Source: Paraburkholderia phenazinium (GTDB taxonomy: Bacteria > Pseudomonadota > Gammaproteobacteria > Burkholderiales > Burkholderiaceae). Taken from it: a stretch of DNA of 64,000 bases. This document shows, piece after piece, positions 51,804 through 61,337 of this stretch. The number at the start of each line of letters is the position of its first letter. The first letter of the stretch is position 1. Location of the stretch: NCBI RefSeq assembly GCF_900142845.1, contig NZ_FSRU01000003.1, forward strand, positions 496,001 through 560,000, given 5' to 3'. The notes beneath the pieces were generated by a model that saw only the letters and a program-made list of their open reading frames with translations, ran no database searches and was not told the origin of the DNA. The position numbers and the translations under genes are program-made.

Positions 51804-53537
51804 ATGACTAGCAAACCTGATTTCTCGTCCGGCCAGGCGCCGCGACGCACCAGAGCGAGCCGCGCGGCATGCGTCGCGTGGCTGAGCGCGGGACTGTTGC
51901 TCGGCCAGGCCGCACTCGCAGGGGATGAAGGCGCGGCCGCCAAGGCGAGCGCCACCGCCCCCGTCCCGACCGGCCGCCAGCCGCTGCAGATGACCATCAG
52001 CATGGCGCCCGCTCCCGCCAGCGCCGCGGGCGCAGCCGCCGCCACCGCACCGCTGCGCGGACCGAACTGCACCGGCTCGATTCGCGGCGAAAGCACCGTG
52101 TTCGTCTCGGTGGGCAAGTCCGCGCTGGTGCCGGTCGACGAGCCGGTGCGCAATCGCACGCTCGGCAATCCCGCGGTCGCGCAGGCCACCATGGTCTCGC
52201 CACAAACGCTCTACGTGCTGGGCGAGTCGGTCGGGACAACTAACATGATCGTGCAGGGACGCAGCGGCGCATGCCAGATCATCGACGTGGTGGTCAACGT
52301 GGATTCGGGCGGCCTGCAGGCGTCGCTGACGCAACTGATGCCGGAGGAACACGGCATTCGCGTCTCCACCGCGGCGGACAACCTCGTGCTCGCGGGTCAT
52401 GTGTCGAGCGCCCAGGCCGCACAGCAGGCGGTTGAAATCGCCACGGTCTACAGCAGCCACACCACCGCCGACGGCAGCGGCGCGGGTGCCGGCGCCGGCA
52501 AGTCCGGCGGCGTGCTCAACATGCTGACGGTCGATTCGCCGCAGCAGGTGATGCTCGAAGTGAAAGTGGCCGAAGTCGACAAGACGCTGATCAACCAGCT
52601 CGGCGCATCGCTCAATATCCAGGGCGGCTTCGGTTCGTGGACCGGCGCACTGGTGAGCAGCCTGCTCGCGGGTGTGTCGAGCGGGATCTCGGTGAACAAG
52701 AACAACAAGCTGCCGTTCCAGGTGTCGGTGGATGCGCAAAAGACCGACAACCTCGTGAAGATTCTCGCCGAACCGAATCTGGTGACGATCAGCGGTCAGG
52801 AAGCCACTTTCCTCGCCGGTGGCGAAGTGTTCATCCCGGTGCCGCAGAGCAGCAGCACGGGAGCCACCTCGATCGTGCTGCAGCAGGAAGACTTCGGCGT
52901 CGGCCTCAAATTCACGCCGACCGTCCTCGGCAACGGCCGCATCAACCTGAAGGTCGCGCCTGAAGTGTCGGAACTCTCGCCCACCGGCGTGACGCTCTCC
53001 GCCACCAACATCAGCGGCACGACGATCCTGCCGCTCATCACCACACGCCGCGCCTCGACCACGGTACAGATGAGCGACGGCGAGACCTTCGCGATCGGCG
53101 GGCTGATCAGCAACAACATCAGCGGCGCGCTGAAGGCGCTGCCGGGGATCGGCGAAGTGCCGGTGCTCGGTGCGCTGTTTCGCAGCACGTCGTTCCAGCA
53201 GGATCGCACGGAACTGGTGTTCATCATCACGCCGCATCTCGTGAGGCCGCAACGCACCGCCAACGTGCCGCTGCCGACCGACAGCTTCACGCAGCCCAAG
53301 GACGCCGACATCTACGCGACCGGCAACATGGAAGGCCGCGCGGCGACGCCGAGGATGGATGCGCCTGCAACGGGCAATGCGCCCGTGCCGGCACCGGTGA
53401 GCGCTCCCGCCAACGTAACGCCCGCAGCACCTGCAACGCAACCGCCGGTGAACACGAGCGCCGCACCGCAGGCCGCACTCACTGCACCGCAGGACCTTGC
53501 CAACGCGGGCAGCACCAACGCCGCGCCCGCTCACTGA
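51804..53537 (+). CDS. rcpA: Outer-membrane secretin RcpA/CpaC
   Basis: A 577-residue type II/III secretin. After a signal-like N terminus it has the N-terminal plug domain (STVFVSVGKSALVPVDEPV, LYVLGESVGTTNMIVQG), a BON-like region (VLAGHVSSAQAAQQAVEIAT) and the secretin channel (ILAEPNLVTISGQEATFLAG, GVGLKFTPTVLGNGRINLKV, GDGETF-type and VPVLGALFRSTSFQQDRTEL). A proline- and alanine-rich tail of about 75 residues follows. It forms the outer-membrane pore for Flp pili. Confidence 0.96.
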   Translation: MTSKPDFSSGQAPRRTRASRAACVAWLSAGLLLGQAALAGDEGAAAKASATAPVPTGRQPLQMTISMAPAPASAAGAAAATAPLRGPNCTGSIRGESTVFVSVGKSALVPVDEPVRNRTLGNPAVAQATMVSPQTLYVLGESVGTTNMIVQGRSGACQIIDVVVNVDSGGLQASLTQLMPEEHGIRVSTAADNLVLAGHVSSAQAAQQAVEIATVYSSHTTADGSGAGAGAGKSGGVLNMLTVDSPQQVMLEVKVAEVDKTLINQLGASLNIQGGFGSWTGALVSSLLAGVSSGISVNKNNKLPFQVSVDAQKTDNLVKILAEPNLVTISGQEATFLAGGEVFIPVPQSSSTGATSIVLQQEDFGVGLKFTPTVLGNGRINLKVAPEVSELSPTGVTLSATNISGTTILPLITTRRASTTVQMSDGETFAIGGLISNNISGALKALPGIGEVPVLGALFRSTSFQQDRTELVFIITPHLVRPQRTANVPLPTDSFTQPKDADIYATGNMEGRAATPRMDAPATGNAPVPAPVSAPANVTPAAPATQPPVNTSAAPQAALTAPQDLANAGSTNAAPAH

Positions 53538-53558
53538 TGTGACGTAAAGGGGAATTCC

Positions 53559-53870
53559 ATGAAACTCACCACCCTCCTCTGCGCGGCTCGCGCCGCGCTG
53601 ATCGTGCCGGTGTTCGCCGCACTCGGCGGCTGCATGACCAGCACGCCGATCTGGGACGCGCATTTCGGCGAGGCCGAAAGAGCCGCCACTCAGGCGCAGA
53701 TCATCGATCCGCAAGCCGCCGAGCACACCGCCTCGCCCGACGGCATCGACGGTAAATCCGCTGCCTCCGCGATGACCCAGTACGACAAGTCGTTCTCGCA
53801 ACCGGCCACGAACACCAATCCGTTCGTGATCGGCGTGAGCAGCGGCAGCAGTGGCGGCAGCGGCCAATAA
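53559..53870 (+). CDS. Small lipoprotein in the RcpB/CpaD position
   Basis: A 103-residue protein with a lipoprotein signal (LIVPVFAALGGCMTSTP, lipobox L-G-G-C). The mature chain is polar and low in hydrophobic residues, ending GVSSGSSGGSGQ. In tad loci the gene after the secretin usually encodes RcpB/CpaD (about 170-220 residues); this product is about half that length and I see no clear homology. It may be a reduced pilotin for the secretin. Confidence 0.85.
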   Translation: MKLTTLLCAARAALIVPVFAALGGCMTSTPIWDAHFGEAERAATQAQIIDPQAAEHTASPDGIDGKSAASAMTQYDKSFSQPATNTNPFVIGVSSGSSGGSGQ

Positions 53871-53881
53871 CCTCAGACAGC

Positions 53882-55105
53882 GTGGCGCAGACGATCATGA
53901 TCGACATCCTCATCACCTCGAAAGACGCGGCGCGCCTCTCCCAGGTCGTGCACGTGCTCGGCGAATGCGGCGACTACCGCACCACTCGCGCCGCCGACAG
54001 TCCTTCGCTGCTGGTCGAGCGCGGCGACAGCCTCGATGCCTTCGATGTCCTGATCGTGGATGCGGCGTCGACCCAGGATGCCGAGCTGCCCGTGGTAGCG
54101 CAGTTGTGCCAGAAGCACAAGCACCTCTCGTGCATCCTGCTCACGCCCGATGCTTCGCCTGAGACCTTGATCGCCGCGATGCGCGCCGGCTTTCGCGATG
54201 TGCTGAACTGGCCGCTCGAGCGCCGCGCGCTGGCCGACGCACTGGTGCGCCTCGAAGCGCAGCGCCTCAAGACCCACACGCACACCACCGAGATCGTCTC
54301 GTTCATGTCGTGCAAGGGCGGCGTGGGCACCAGCTTCATCGCTGCGAACGTCGCGGACATGATTGCCGGCGCGCGGCAAAAACGCGTGCTGATGATCGAC
54401 CTCAACCAGTTGTTCGCCGACGCCGCCTTCCTCGTGACCGGAGAAACGCCGCCGTCGACGCTGCCGCAACTGTGTTCGCAGATCGATCGCATGGACGTAG
54501 CGTTCTTCGATGCAAGCGTGCTGCACGTCAGCGACACCTTCCATATCCTCGCCGGCGCCGGCGATCCGGTGAAAGCCGCCGAGATCAAGGAAGACCGGCT
54601 CGAGTGGATCCTCGGCGTGGCTGCGCCGCGCTACGACTTCGTGATCTTCGACCTCGGCCAGACCATCAATCCGATCTCGATGCTGGCGCTCGACCGCAGC
54701 GACCAGATTCACATCGTCCTGCAAGCCACCATGCCGCACGTGCGCGCCGGCCGCCGGCTCCAGGAGATTCTCGGCTCGCTCGGCTACGCGGCGGAACGCA
54801 CGCGGCTGCTGCTCAACCGCTACTCGCGTCACGAGGAACGGGCCCGCGCCGCGATGGAACAGGTGCTCGGCATGCGCCCCTACCAGGTGATTCCGGACGA
54901 CGTCGCGGCCGTATCCGAGGCGATCAACCAGGGCGTGCCGGTCTCGAAGACGGGCCGCAAGAGCGGCGTGTCGCGCAGCCTGCAGACGCTGGCCGACAAC
55001 ATCGCCGGCGGCGCGTCGAACAGCGGGGCCGAGCGGCCGAAGAGCGAGTCGCTGTTCGCGCGCATGCTCGGCCGCCACCCGGCGCCGAACCTTGAAATGC
55101 AATAG
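53882..55105 (+). CDS. tadZ: Pilus localisation ATPase TadZ/CpaE
   Basis: A 407-residue MinD/ParA-like protein. The N-terminal receiver-like domain (about 5-125) begins [20 protein letters not shown]. The deviant Walker A is [20 protein letters not shown], and [20 protein letters not shown] is the Walker B region; both are typical of CpaE, which places the Tad machine at the cell pole. A GTG start at 53882 is given, with an ATG at 53897 (MIDILITS) as a good alternative; neither has a clear site. Confidence 0.93.
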   Translation: MAQTIMIDILITSKDAARLSQVVHVLGECGDYRTTRAADSPSLLVERGDSLDAFDVLIVDAASTQDAELPVVAQLCQKHKHLSCILLTPDASPETLIAAMRAGFRDVLNWPLERRALADALVRLEAQRLKTHTHTTEIVSFMSCKGGVGTSFIAANVADMIAGARQKRVLMIDLNQLFADAAFLVTGETPPSTLPQLCSQIDRMDVAFFDASVLHVSDTFHILAGAGDPVKAAEIKEDRLEWILGVAAPRYDFVIFDLGQTINPISMLALDRSDQIHIVLQATMPHVRAGRRLQEILGSLGYAAERTRLLLNRYSRHEERARAAMEQVLGMRPYQVIPDDVAAVSEAINQGVPVSKTGRKSGVSRSLQTLADNIAGGASNSGAERPKSESLFARMLGRHPAPNLEMQ

Positions 55106-55124
55106 GACCAACAGGGGAATCATC

Positions 55125-56492
55125 ATGTCGCTTCGTGAGCAGATCACCGCCCAACGTGTCCAGCCCTTCGTCGAACGCTCCGAGATGAGCGGCGCCCAGG
55201 GCAGCATGATGCGGGCCGCCTATCAGAAGCTCAAACGCGAGATCCATCTGGCGGTGCTCGAACGCGTCGAACTGGAGCGGCTCTCGCGCATGCCGCCCGA
55301 CCAGGTGCGCCAGGAAATCGCCGCGCTGATCGGCCGCATTCTCGACGAGCAGAAAGCCCCGGCCAACGACCTCGAACGCAAGCAGCTGGTAGTCGACGTG
55401 CATGACGAAATGTTCGGCTTCGGTCCGCTCGAACTGCTGCTGCGCGACCCGACCGTCTCCGACATTCTGGTCAACACGTATCGCCATACCTACGTCGAAC
55501 GCCGCGGCCGGCTCGAGCCGACCGACGTCACGTTCTACGACGACGCGCATCTGATGAAGGTGATCGAGAAAATCGTCTCGCGCGTGGGGCGGCGCATCGA
55601 CGAATCGTGCCCGATGGTCGACGCGCGCCTGCCCGACGGCTCGCGGGTCAACGCCATCATCCCGCCGTCCGCGGTGGATGGCCCTCTGCTGTCGATCCGG
55701 CGTTTCGCGGTCACGCCGCTGCAGGTCTCGGACCTGATCGAACTGCAGACCTTGACGCCGCCCATGGCGGAAGTGCTCGACGGCCTCGCCCGCGCCAAGG
55801 TCAACATCCTCGTCTCGGGCGGCACCGGCAGCGGCAAGACCACGCTCCTGAACATCCTGTCCGGCTTCATTCCGGCCGACGAGCGCATCGTCACGATCGA
55901 AGATGCCGCGGAACTGCAACTGCGGCAGGAGCACGTACTGCGGCTCGAAACGCGCCCGCCGAATATCGAAGGACGCGGCGAGATCACGCAGCGCACCCTC
56001 GTTCGCAACGCGCTGCGCATGCGCCCCGACCGCATCATCCTCGGCGAAGTGCGCGGCGACGAAGCCCTCGACATGCTCAACGCCATGAACACGGGCCATG
56101 AAGGCTCGCTCGCCACGATCCACGCCAACACCCCGCGCGACGCCCTCACGCGCCTCGAAAACATGATCAGCATGGGCGGCCTGTCGTTGCCGACCAAGAC
56201 GATGCGCCAGCAGATCGCCTCGGCGATCTCGGTGGTCGTGCAGGCCACCCGCCTGACCGATGGCCGCCGCAAGATCATCAGCATCTCGGAGCTGACCGGC
56301 ATGGAGGGCGACATGATCAACATGCAGGAAATCTTCACGTTCCGGCGCTCCGGCGTCGATTCGAAAGGCAACGTGCAGGGACATTTCTGCGCGACCGGCG
56401 TGCGGCCGAAATTCTCCGAGCGCCTGCAGGCGTTCGGCGTGGCCCTGCCCGAGCGCATTTACGACCCGACACGGCACTTCGACACCGCCTGA
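55125..56492 (+). CDS. tadA: Pilus assembly ATPase TadA/CpaF
   Basis: A 455-residue secretion ATPase of the GspE/VirB11 superfamily. Walker A is [18 protein letters not shown], the Asp box and Walker B appear as [20 protein letters not shown] and [20 protein letters not shown], and the His box is [18 protein letters not shown]. The hexamer powers pilus polymerisation and possibly retraction. ATG 55125 (MSLREQ) is chosen because AGGGG lies about eight bases earlier; the upstream frame overlaps tadZ. Confidence 0.97.
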   Translation: MSLREQITAQRVQPFVERSEMSGAQGSMMRAAYQKLKREIHLAVLERVELERLSRMPPDQVRQEIAALIGRILDEQKAPANDLERKQLVVDVHDEMFGFGPLELLLRDPTVSDILVNTYRHTYVERRGRLEPTDVTFYDDAHLMKVIEKIVSRVGRRIDESCPMVDARLPDGSRVNAIIPPSAVDGPLLSIRRFAVTPLQVSDLIELQTLTPPMAEVLDGLARAKVNILVSGGTGSGKTTLLNILSGFIPADERIVTIEDAAELQLRQEHVLRLETRPPNIEGRGEITQRTLVRNALRMRPDRIILGEVRGDEALDMLNAMNTGHEGSLATIHANTPRDALTRLENMISMGGLSLPTKTMRQQIASAISVVVQATRLTDGRRKIISISELTGMEGDMINMQEIFTFRRSGVDSKGNVQGHFCATGVRPKFSERLQAFGVALPERIYDPTRHFDTA

Positions 56493-56541
56493 ACCGCGCG
56501 GGCAGCAAGCGCACCCGCACCCTTAGCGTCTGGAGACTGGC

Positions 56542-57519
56542 ATGGCCCCGATCTTCTATGCATCCATCGTTCTGCTGTTCGCCGCCATCGTGCTGTCCAT
56601 CGAAGGTGTGTACGAGTGGTGGAACAGCCGTCACGGGCCCGCCGCACGGCGCATCGAATCGCGTATTCGCGCGGTGTCGGCCGGTGGGCACCTCGACGGC
56701 GAACGCCTCTCGATCCTCAAGCAGCGTCTCCTGAGCGAGTCGTCGCTGCTCGACAAGGGCTTGATGTACCTGCCGCGCGTGCATGCGATCGACCTCTTTC
56801 TGCAGCAGTCCGGCGTCGGCTGGACGGTCGGGCGTCTGCTCGGCACCTGCGCCACCCTGCCGCCCCTCGCGCTCGCCATTCTGCTGTTCGCCGGCGTGCC
56901 GCTGCTGATCGCGCTCGCCGCCGCGCTGGCGAGCGCCGTGGTGCCGCTGCTGTATGTGCGCTTCCGGCGCGGCAGACGGCTGCGCAAGCTCGACCGGCAG
57001 TTTCCGGACGTCTGCGACATGCTCGCCCGTGCGCTGCGTTCGGGGCATGCGTTCACCGGCGCAATCGGCATGGTCGGCACGGAATTCGCCGAGCCGATGA
57101 GCAGTGAATTCCGCATCACGTTCGACGAAATCAACTACGGCATCTCGCTCAACGACGCCTTGCTGAATCTCGCCACCCGTGTACCGATCCGCGACCTGCG
57201 CTACCTGGTGATTGCCGTGCTGATCCAGCGCGAGACTGGCGGCAATCTCGCCGAACTGCTCGACGGCATCACCGCGCTGATTCGCGAACGCTTCAAGCTG
57301 TTCGACAAGGTTCGCGTGCTGTCCGCCGAGGGCAAGCTGTCGGCATGGATTCTGGGACTGCTGCCGTTCGGCACGGCCGCCATCATGATGACGATCAATC
57401 CGGGCTTTCTCGATGTGCTGTGGCAAGACCCGGCCGGCCTGAAACTGCTCTATACCGTGCTCGGCTCCATGGTGTTCGGCATGTTCTGGATGCGCCACAT
57501 CGTCAGGATGCGCGTGTAG
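56542..57519 (+). CDS. tadB: Tad inner-membrane platform protein TadB
   Basis: A 325-residue GspF-like protein with the type II secretion F domain (QFPDVCDMLARALRSGHAFT, ITFDEINYGISLNDALLNLA) and N- and C-terminal helices (FYASIVLLFAAIVLSIEGVY, LLYTVLGSMVFGMFWMRHIV). With TadC it forms the platform that couples the TadA ATPase to pilin assembly. It follows tadA after about 50 bases. Confidence 0.95.
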   Translation: MAPIFYASIVLLFAAIVLSIEGVYEWWNSRHGPAARRIESRIRAVSAGGHLDGERLSILKQRLLSESSLLDKGLMYLPRVHAIDLFLQQSGVGWTVGRLLGTCATLPPLALAILLFAGVPLLIALAAALASAVVPLLYVRFRRGRRLRKLDRQFPDVCDMLARALRSGHAFTGAIGMVGTEFAEPMSSEFRITFDEINYGISLNDALLNLATRVPIRDLRYLVIAVLIQRETGGNLAELLDGITALIRERFKLFDKVRVLSAEGKLSAWILGLLPFGTAAIMMTINPGFLDVLWQDPAGLKLLYTVLGSMVFGMFWMRHIVRMRV

Positions 57520-57574
57520 CGGCACACCCGTTTAATCGCAGTACTGATCGTTAATAGAATAGTTGGGGGATACC

Positions 57575-58546
57575 ATGCAAACGCCAGATCCGATGCACAT
57601 GTTGATGCTGTTCGGCGTGTTCGCCATCGTGTGCGGCGCGGCATTCTTTGCGATGCATGCCTTCGCGCCGCGCGACATGCGCCAACGGATCGAGCAGGCC
57701 GGCGGCGCGAATGCCGCGCCCGCCGCCGCTACGCCCGAGCGCGACGAGTCGTCGGGCAGCGACTGGCTCGAAAAGCTCGCGGACATCTCGAGGCCCATCT
57801 CCCAGTTGTCGATCCCTAAGGAAGGCTGGGAACGTTCCTCGCTGCGCGTGCGGCTCATGAACGCGGGATGGCGCGCGCCGGGCGCCGCGCCCGTCTACTT
57901 CCTGGCCAAGACCGCTCTCGCGATCGTCTTGCCGCTGTCGGCCATGCTGTGGCTGGTTCACACCTCGGTGGCGCAAGACACCTACGAATTCTCGGTGGTG
58001 CTGTTCGCGTTGGGCGGCATCGGCTACTACCTGCCGAACCTCGTGCTGGCGCGCCGCATTGCATGGCGCAAACGCACACTGTTCGAAGACTTTCCCGACG
58101 CGGTGGACCTGCTCACGGTATGCGTCGAAGCGGGCCTGAGTCTCGATGCCGCGCTGATGAAGGTGTCCGCGGAAATCCGCATCAGCAGCCCGGTCGTGGC
58201 AAGCGAGCTCGATCTGATGCTGCTCGAAATGCGCTCGGGTTTTACCAAGGACAAGGCGCTGCGCAACTTCGCGCTGCGTACCGGCGTCGACGATATCGAT
58301 TCGTTCTGCACGCTGCTGATTCAGTCGGAGCGCTTCGGCACGAGTATCGGCGCGTCGCTCAGGGTGCTGTCCGACACGCTGCGCACGCGGCGCCGCATGC
58401 GCGCCGAAGAGCAGGCCGCGAAAATCGGGCTGAAGCTGCTGTTCCCGCTGATGTTCTGCATCTTCCCTGCCCTCCTCGTGGTGTTGCTGGGACCGGCGTT
58501 CATTCACATCTATCGGGTCCTGCTGCCCGGCATGGCAGGCGCCTGA
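57575..58546 (+). CDS. tadC: Tad inner-membrane platform protein TadC
   Basis: A 323-residue GspF-like protein. The F domain reads FEDFPDAVDLLTVCVEAGLS and LLEMRSGFTKDKALRNFALR, with helices on both sides (FLAKTALAIVLPLSAMLWLV, LLFPLMFCIFPALLVVLLGP). It partners TadB. ATG 57575 follows GGGGGA at a spacing of about five; the TTG further upstream is unlikely. Confidence 0.95.
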   Translation: MQTPDPMHMLMLFGVFAIVCGAAFFAMHAFAPRDMRQRIEQAGGANAAPAAATPERDESSGSDWLEKLADISRPISQLSIPKEGWERSSLRVRLMNAGWRAPGAAPVYFLAKTALAIVLPLSAMLWLVHTSVAQDTYEFSVVLFALGGIGYYLPNLVLARRIAWRKRTLFEDFPDAVDLLTVCVEAGLSLDAALMKVSAEIRISSPVVASELDLMLLEMRSGFTKDKALRNFALRTGVDDIDSFCTLLIQSERFGTSIGASLRVLSDTLRTRRRMRAEEQAAKIGLKLLFPLMFCIFPALLVVLLGPAFIHIYRVLLPGMAGA

Positions 58547-58574
58547 AGGCGCTACGACACGACACGGAGGACCT

Positions 58575-59027
58575 ATGAAACGTGAACGTCAACGCGGTGC
58601 GACAGTGGTCGAGTTCGCACTCGTCTTGCCGGTCCTGTTCCTCGTGCTGTTCGGCGCGGTCCAGTTCAGCTGGCTGATGAACAACTACCTCATGCTGACG
58701 GATGCCGCCTCGGTAGGCGCGCATCTGCTCGCCTCCGAACGCGGCTATACCACGCCCTATAGCGACACCGAAGCGGCCGTGCTGGCCGCAACGTCGACGC
58801 TGAAGAACACCTTGTCGATCACCATCAAGGTGGGCGGCGCGACCTGCACCAGCGACTCGGCCTGCGCCAGCGCGCTCGGCACCCAAACCCAGCCGCCCGC
58901 GACGGGGACGCAGGCCAGCGTGTCGCTCAGCTATGCGTTCAGCGCGCCGTACAAGGGTGCCTTATACAGCCTCAAGTCGATGATGCCCTCGTCGTTGAGC
59001 GCCACCATGACGGAGATCGTGCAATGA
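58575..59027 (+). CDS. tadE: TadE-family pseudopilin
   Basis: A 150-residue protein with a processed N terminus: MKRERQRG then ATVVEFALVLPVLFLVLFGA, a G-x4-E motif cut by the prepilin peptidase. The remainder is a threonine-rich periplasmic domain with a cysteine pair (CTSDSACAS). TadE-type proteins are thought to prime or tip the pilus. Its stop overlaps the start of the next gene (ATGA). Confidence 0.93.
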   Translation: MKRERQRGATVVEFALVLPVLFLVLFGAVQFSWLMNNYLMLTDAASVGAHLLASERGYTTPYSDTEAAVLAATSTLKNTLSITIKVGGATCTSDSACASALGTQTQPPATGTQASVSLSYAFSAPYKGALYSLKSMMPSSLSATMTEIVQ

Positions 59028-59545
59028 ACACCGGCACCGTGCGTCTCAGGAAGTGGACCTCGTCGCGACCGGCAGCGTCCACGCCGGCACACGCGCGCAA
59101 GGCCGCGCCGCGGCAACGGCAACGCGGCATTGCCGCGGTCGAATTCGCGCTGCTCGCGCCGCCGTTGCTGGTCATCGTGCTCGGCATCGCGCAGTTCGGC
59201 TGGTTGCTCGGCAACTACGTGATGGTGACCAACGCGGCCTCGTCAGGCGCGCGCTACTTCGCGGCCCAACGCGGCACCGCCACGCCGTATACCGCCACCA
59301 AGACGCAGGTGGTGAGCTCGGCCGCTTATCTGAACTCGGGGAATCTCTCGATCACCACCTACGTCAACGGAACGCAGTGCACGAGCGATTCGGATTGCGC
59401 GACCGCGCTGTCGGCCGCCGCGAGTGCTCCGGCGACCGTCACCGTCACCTACAGCTCGTTTTCCGCACTCTTCAAGGGCACGTTGACCGGGCTGATCGGC
59501 ATGCCCGGCTCCCTGAACTCAACGATGGTGGAGCGTGTGCAATGA
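59024..59545 (+). CDS. tadF: TadF-like pseudopilin
   Basis: A 173-residue pseudopilin related to TadE. The cytoplasmic N terminus is long and basic (about 35 residues) before QRGIAAVEFALLAPPLLVIV, the G-x4-E cleavage motif and membrane helix. The periplasmic domain has the same CTSDSDCAT cysteine pair as TadE, which shows the two arose by duplication. ATGA overlaps link it to tadE. Confidence 0.92.
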   Translation: MNTGTVRLRKWTSSRPAASTPAHARKAAPRQRQRGIAAVEFALLAPPLLVIVLGIAQFGWLLGNYVMVTNAASSGARYFAAQRGTATPYTATKTQVVSSAAYLNSGNLSITTYVNGTQCTSDSDCATALSAAASAPATVTVTYSSFSALFKGTLTGLIGMPGSLNSTMVERVQ

Positions 59546-59580
59546 ACCCAACAAGCCATCCGCCTGGCCGGAGGACCAAC

Positions 59581-60918
59581 ATGAACAAGACTCTTGCACG
59601 CCACCGCGCGCGCGCCGGACAACGCGGCTCCGTGTCCGTCATCGTCGCGCTGTCGTTGATCGCGCTGCTGGCGTTCACGGCCGTCGCCGTGGATGTCGGC
59701 TATCTGATGTTCAGCCAGCGGCGTCTGCAGGCCGCCACCGACGCGGCCGCGCTTGCCGGCGCGATGGATCTGTGGACCAAGAGCTGGGCAACCGCCTCGG
59801 GCAATGCACAGAACTATGCCGCGGGGCAAACCGCCAGCACGAGCAACACGCTGCCGGGCAATGTCACGGTCACGAGCACGTCGATTCAGGGGCTCAAGCT
59901 GGCGAGCGTGACCTTGCCCTATGCGCAGGCGGTCTCGGGCTACAACGGCATACAGGTGACGCAGCAGGCCAGCGTGCCGACGTTCTTCGCGCGGGCCATC
60001 GGCATCAAGTCGTCGACGATCTCGGCCACCTCGAAGGCGGGCGCGGGCGGCGGCACCCAGGCGGCCCAATACAACGTGATGATCATTCTCGACACCACCG
60101 CGTCGATGAATACCACGGACAGCAACTGCAAGAACGCCAAAGGTGTGGCGCAGACCCGGGAAAATTGCGCGAAGGCCGGCGCCCTTCAGCTACTGACGGG
60201 GCTGACCAACGCCGGGGACAACGTCGGCCTGATGGTGTTTCCACCCATGTCCTCCACCTACAACTTCTCCTGTTCGAAAACGCAGCCCGGCACCGGCAGT
60301 AGTTATTCCGCCATTGCTTCGGGTGCCAGTTCAACGCTGGCGGGGTACCAGATCGCTTCGCCGTCTTCGGGCTTTCTGAGCAGCAGCGGTTCGGCGAATA
60401 CGAGTTCCGGCGTGGTGCAGGCGCTGGGGGGCGGCAGTTGCGGCGGCCTCTCGGCGATAGGCGGTCTCGGCACGTTCTACGGCGACGCGATCACCCAGGC
60501 GCAAAGCGCCTTGAGCACGCTTTCGGCATCGCAGAACCCGGCGGGACAGAATGTCATCGTGCTGCTGAGCGACGGCGACGCGACATCCAGCAAAGCCCAG
60601 TTGGGCAGTACCTTTAGCAGTACCTATAACCAGGAATGCCAGACCGCCATCAACGATGCGGGCGCAGCCAAGACGGCGGGGACGCTGATCTATACGGTCG
60701 CGTATATCGGCGGCGAGTCGGCCTCGTCCACCTGCAGCGACGGCTCGGACAGTCTTTCGCCGTGCGCCACGATGGCGTCGATCGCGACCAGTTCGGCTTA
60801 TTTCTACTCGGACACCTGCTCCAATGCGACGGGCGGCACCGCCAGCCTCAGCACGATCTTCGGGCAGATCACGTACACGTTGACCAAGCCGCGGCTGATT
60901 CCCGGAGGCGCGACCTGA
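59581..60918 (+). CDS. tadG: TadG-like protein with von Willebrand factor A domain
   Basis: A 445-residue protein. RGSVSVIVALSLIALLAFTA with VAVDVGYLMFSQRRLQAATD and AAALAGAM form the TadG N-terminal membrane region. The VWA domain has a metal-ion-dependent adhesion motif of D-T-T-A-S form (MIILDTTASMNTTDSN) and NVIVLLSDGDATSS later. Several cysteines occur in the domain. It may sit at the pilus tip or anchor the machine. GGAGG seven bases upstream supports 59581; an ATG at 59542 overlapping the tadF stop is possible. Confidence 0.9.
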   Translation: MNKTLARHRARAGQRGSVSVIVALSLIALLAFTAVAVDVGYLMFSQRRLQAATDAAALAGAMDLWTKSWATASGNAQNYAAGQTASTSNTLPGNVTVTSTSIQGLKLASVTLPYAQAVSGYNGIQVTQQASVPTFFARAIGIKSSTISATSKAGAGGGTQAAQYNVMIILDTTASMNTTDSNCKNAKGVAQTRENCAKAGALQLLTGLTNAGDNVGLMVFPPMSSTYNFSCSKTQPGTGSSYSAIASGASSTLAGYQIASPSSGFLSSSGSANTSSGVVQALGGGSCGGLSAIGGLGTFYGDAITQAQSALSTLSASQNPAGQNVIVLLSDGDATSSKAQLGSTFSSTYNQECQTAINDAGAAKTAGTLIYTVAYIGGESASSTCSDGSDSLSPCATMASIATSSAYFYSDTCSNATGGTASLSTIFGQITYTLTKPRLIPGGAT

Positions 60919-60933
60919 AGCCGGGCGCAGGAT

Positions 60934-61018
60934 GCCGCGCCGGTTTTGGCGCGGCGCGTCCCTCGTGCCTGTACTTGCGCTCGTGCTTGTTACGCGGCGG
61001 CCGGCCGCGCCAAAACCG
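60934..61018. repeat. Long inverted repeat between tadG and ybjQ-like genes
   Basis: CGGTTTTGGCGCGGC at 60941-60955 is perfectly inverted as GCCGCGCCAAAACCG at 61004-61018, 48 bases apart. The first arm alone also forms a hairpin (GCCGCGCC-GGTTTT-GGCGCGGC, 60934-60955). The second arm overlaps the last codons of the ybjQ-like gene. The first hairpin probably ends the tad transcript; no T-run follows. Confidence 0.65.
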
Positions 61019-61328
61019 CCGTTCCATAGCACAGCACTTCCGTCACGCCAGGGGCCACTTCAGTCGCGTCGTAGCGCATCCCCACAATGCCGTTAGCGCC
61101 GAACCCAACTGCCTGCGCCAGCATCCGCTCATACGCGTCTTCCCGGGCGCGCTCGCACAGCGACGTATAGAGGGAGATGTTGCCGCCGAAAATCGTCTGC
61201 AGCGACGCACCGATCGAACCCACCACCGAACGCGAACGGACAATGATCCCCCGCGCGATACCGAGCGACTGCTCGACCGTGTACCCGGGAATTTCAAATG
61301 CGGTCGACACCATGTGACGTTCTACCAT
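60990..61328 (-). CDS. YbjQ/DUF74-family protein
   Basis: A 112-residue protein with the compact YbjQ fold, known as a pentameric barrel: [33 protein letters not shown] strand, and [20 protein letters not shown]. The family is often annotated as heavy-metal binding on structural grounds, but its role is unknown. It converges with tadG and its final codons form one arm of the inverted repeat there. Confidence 0.92.
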   Translation of the reverse strand: MVERHMVSTAFEIPGYTVEQSLGIARGIIVRSRSVVGSIGASLQTIFGGNISLYTSLCERAREDAYERMLAQAVGFGANGIVGMRYDATEVAPGVTEVLCYGTAVLARPAAA

Positions 61329-61337
61329 TGCGCGCTC

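Noticed and set aside
51420..53867. Open frame of 815 codons on the minus strand opposite rcpC, rcpA and the lipoprotein
   Set aside because: The same mirror effect in GC-rich genes; it spans three real genes and has low-complexity composition.
53873..56477. Two long minus-strand open frames opposite tadZ and tadA
   Set aside because: Antisense shadows of well-conserved ATPase genes; no motif or ribosome binding site.
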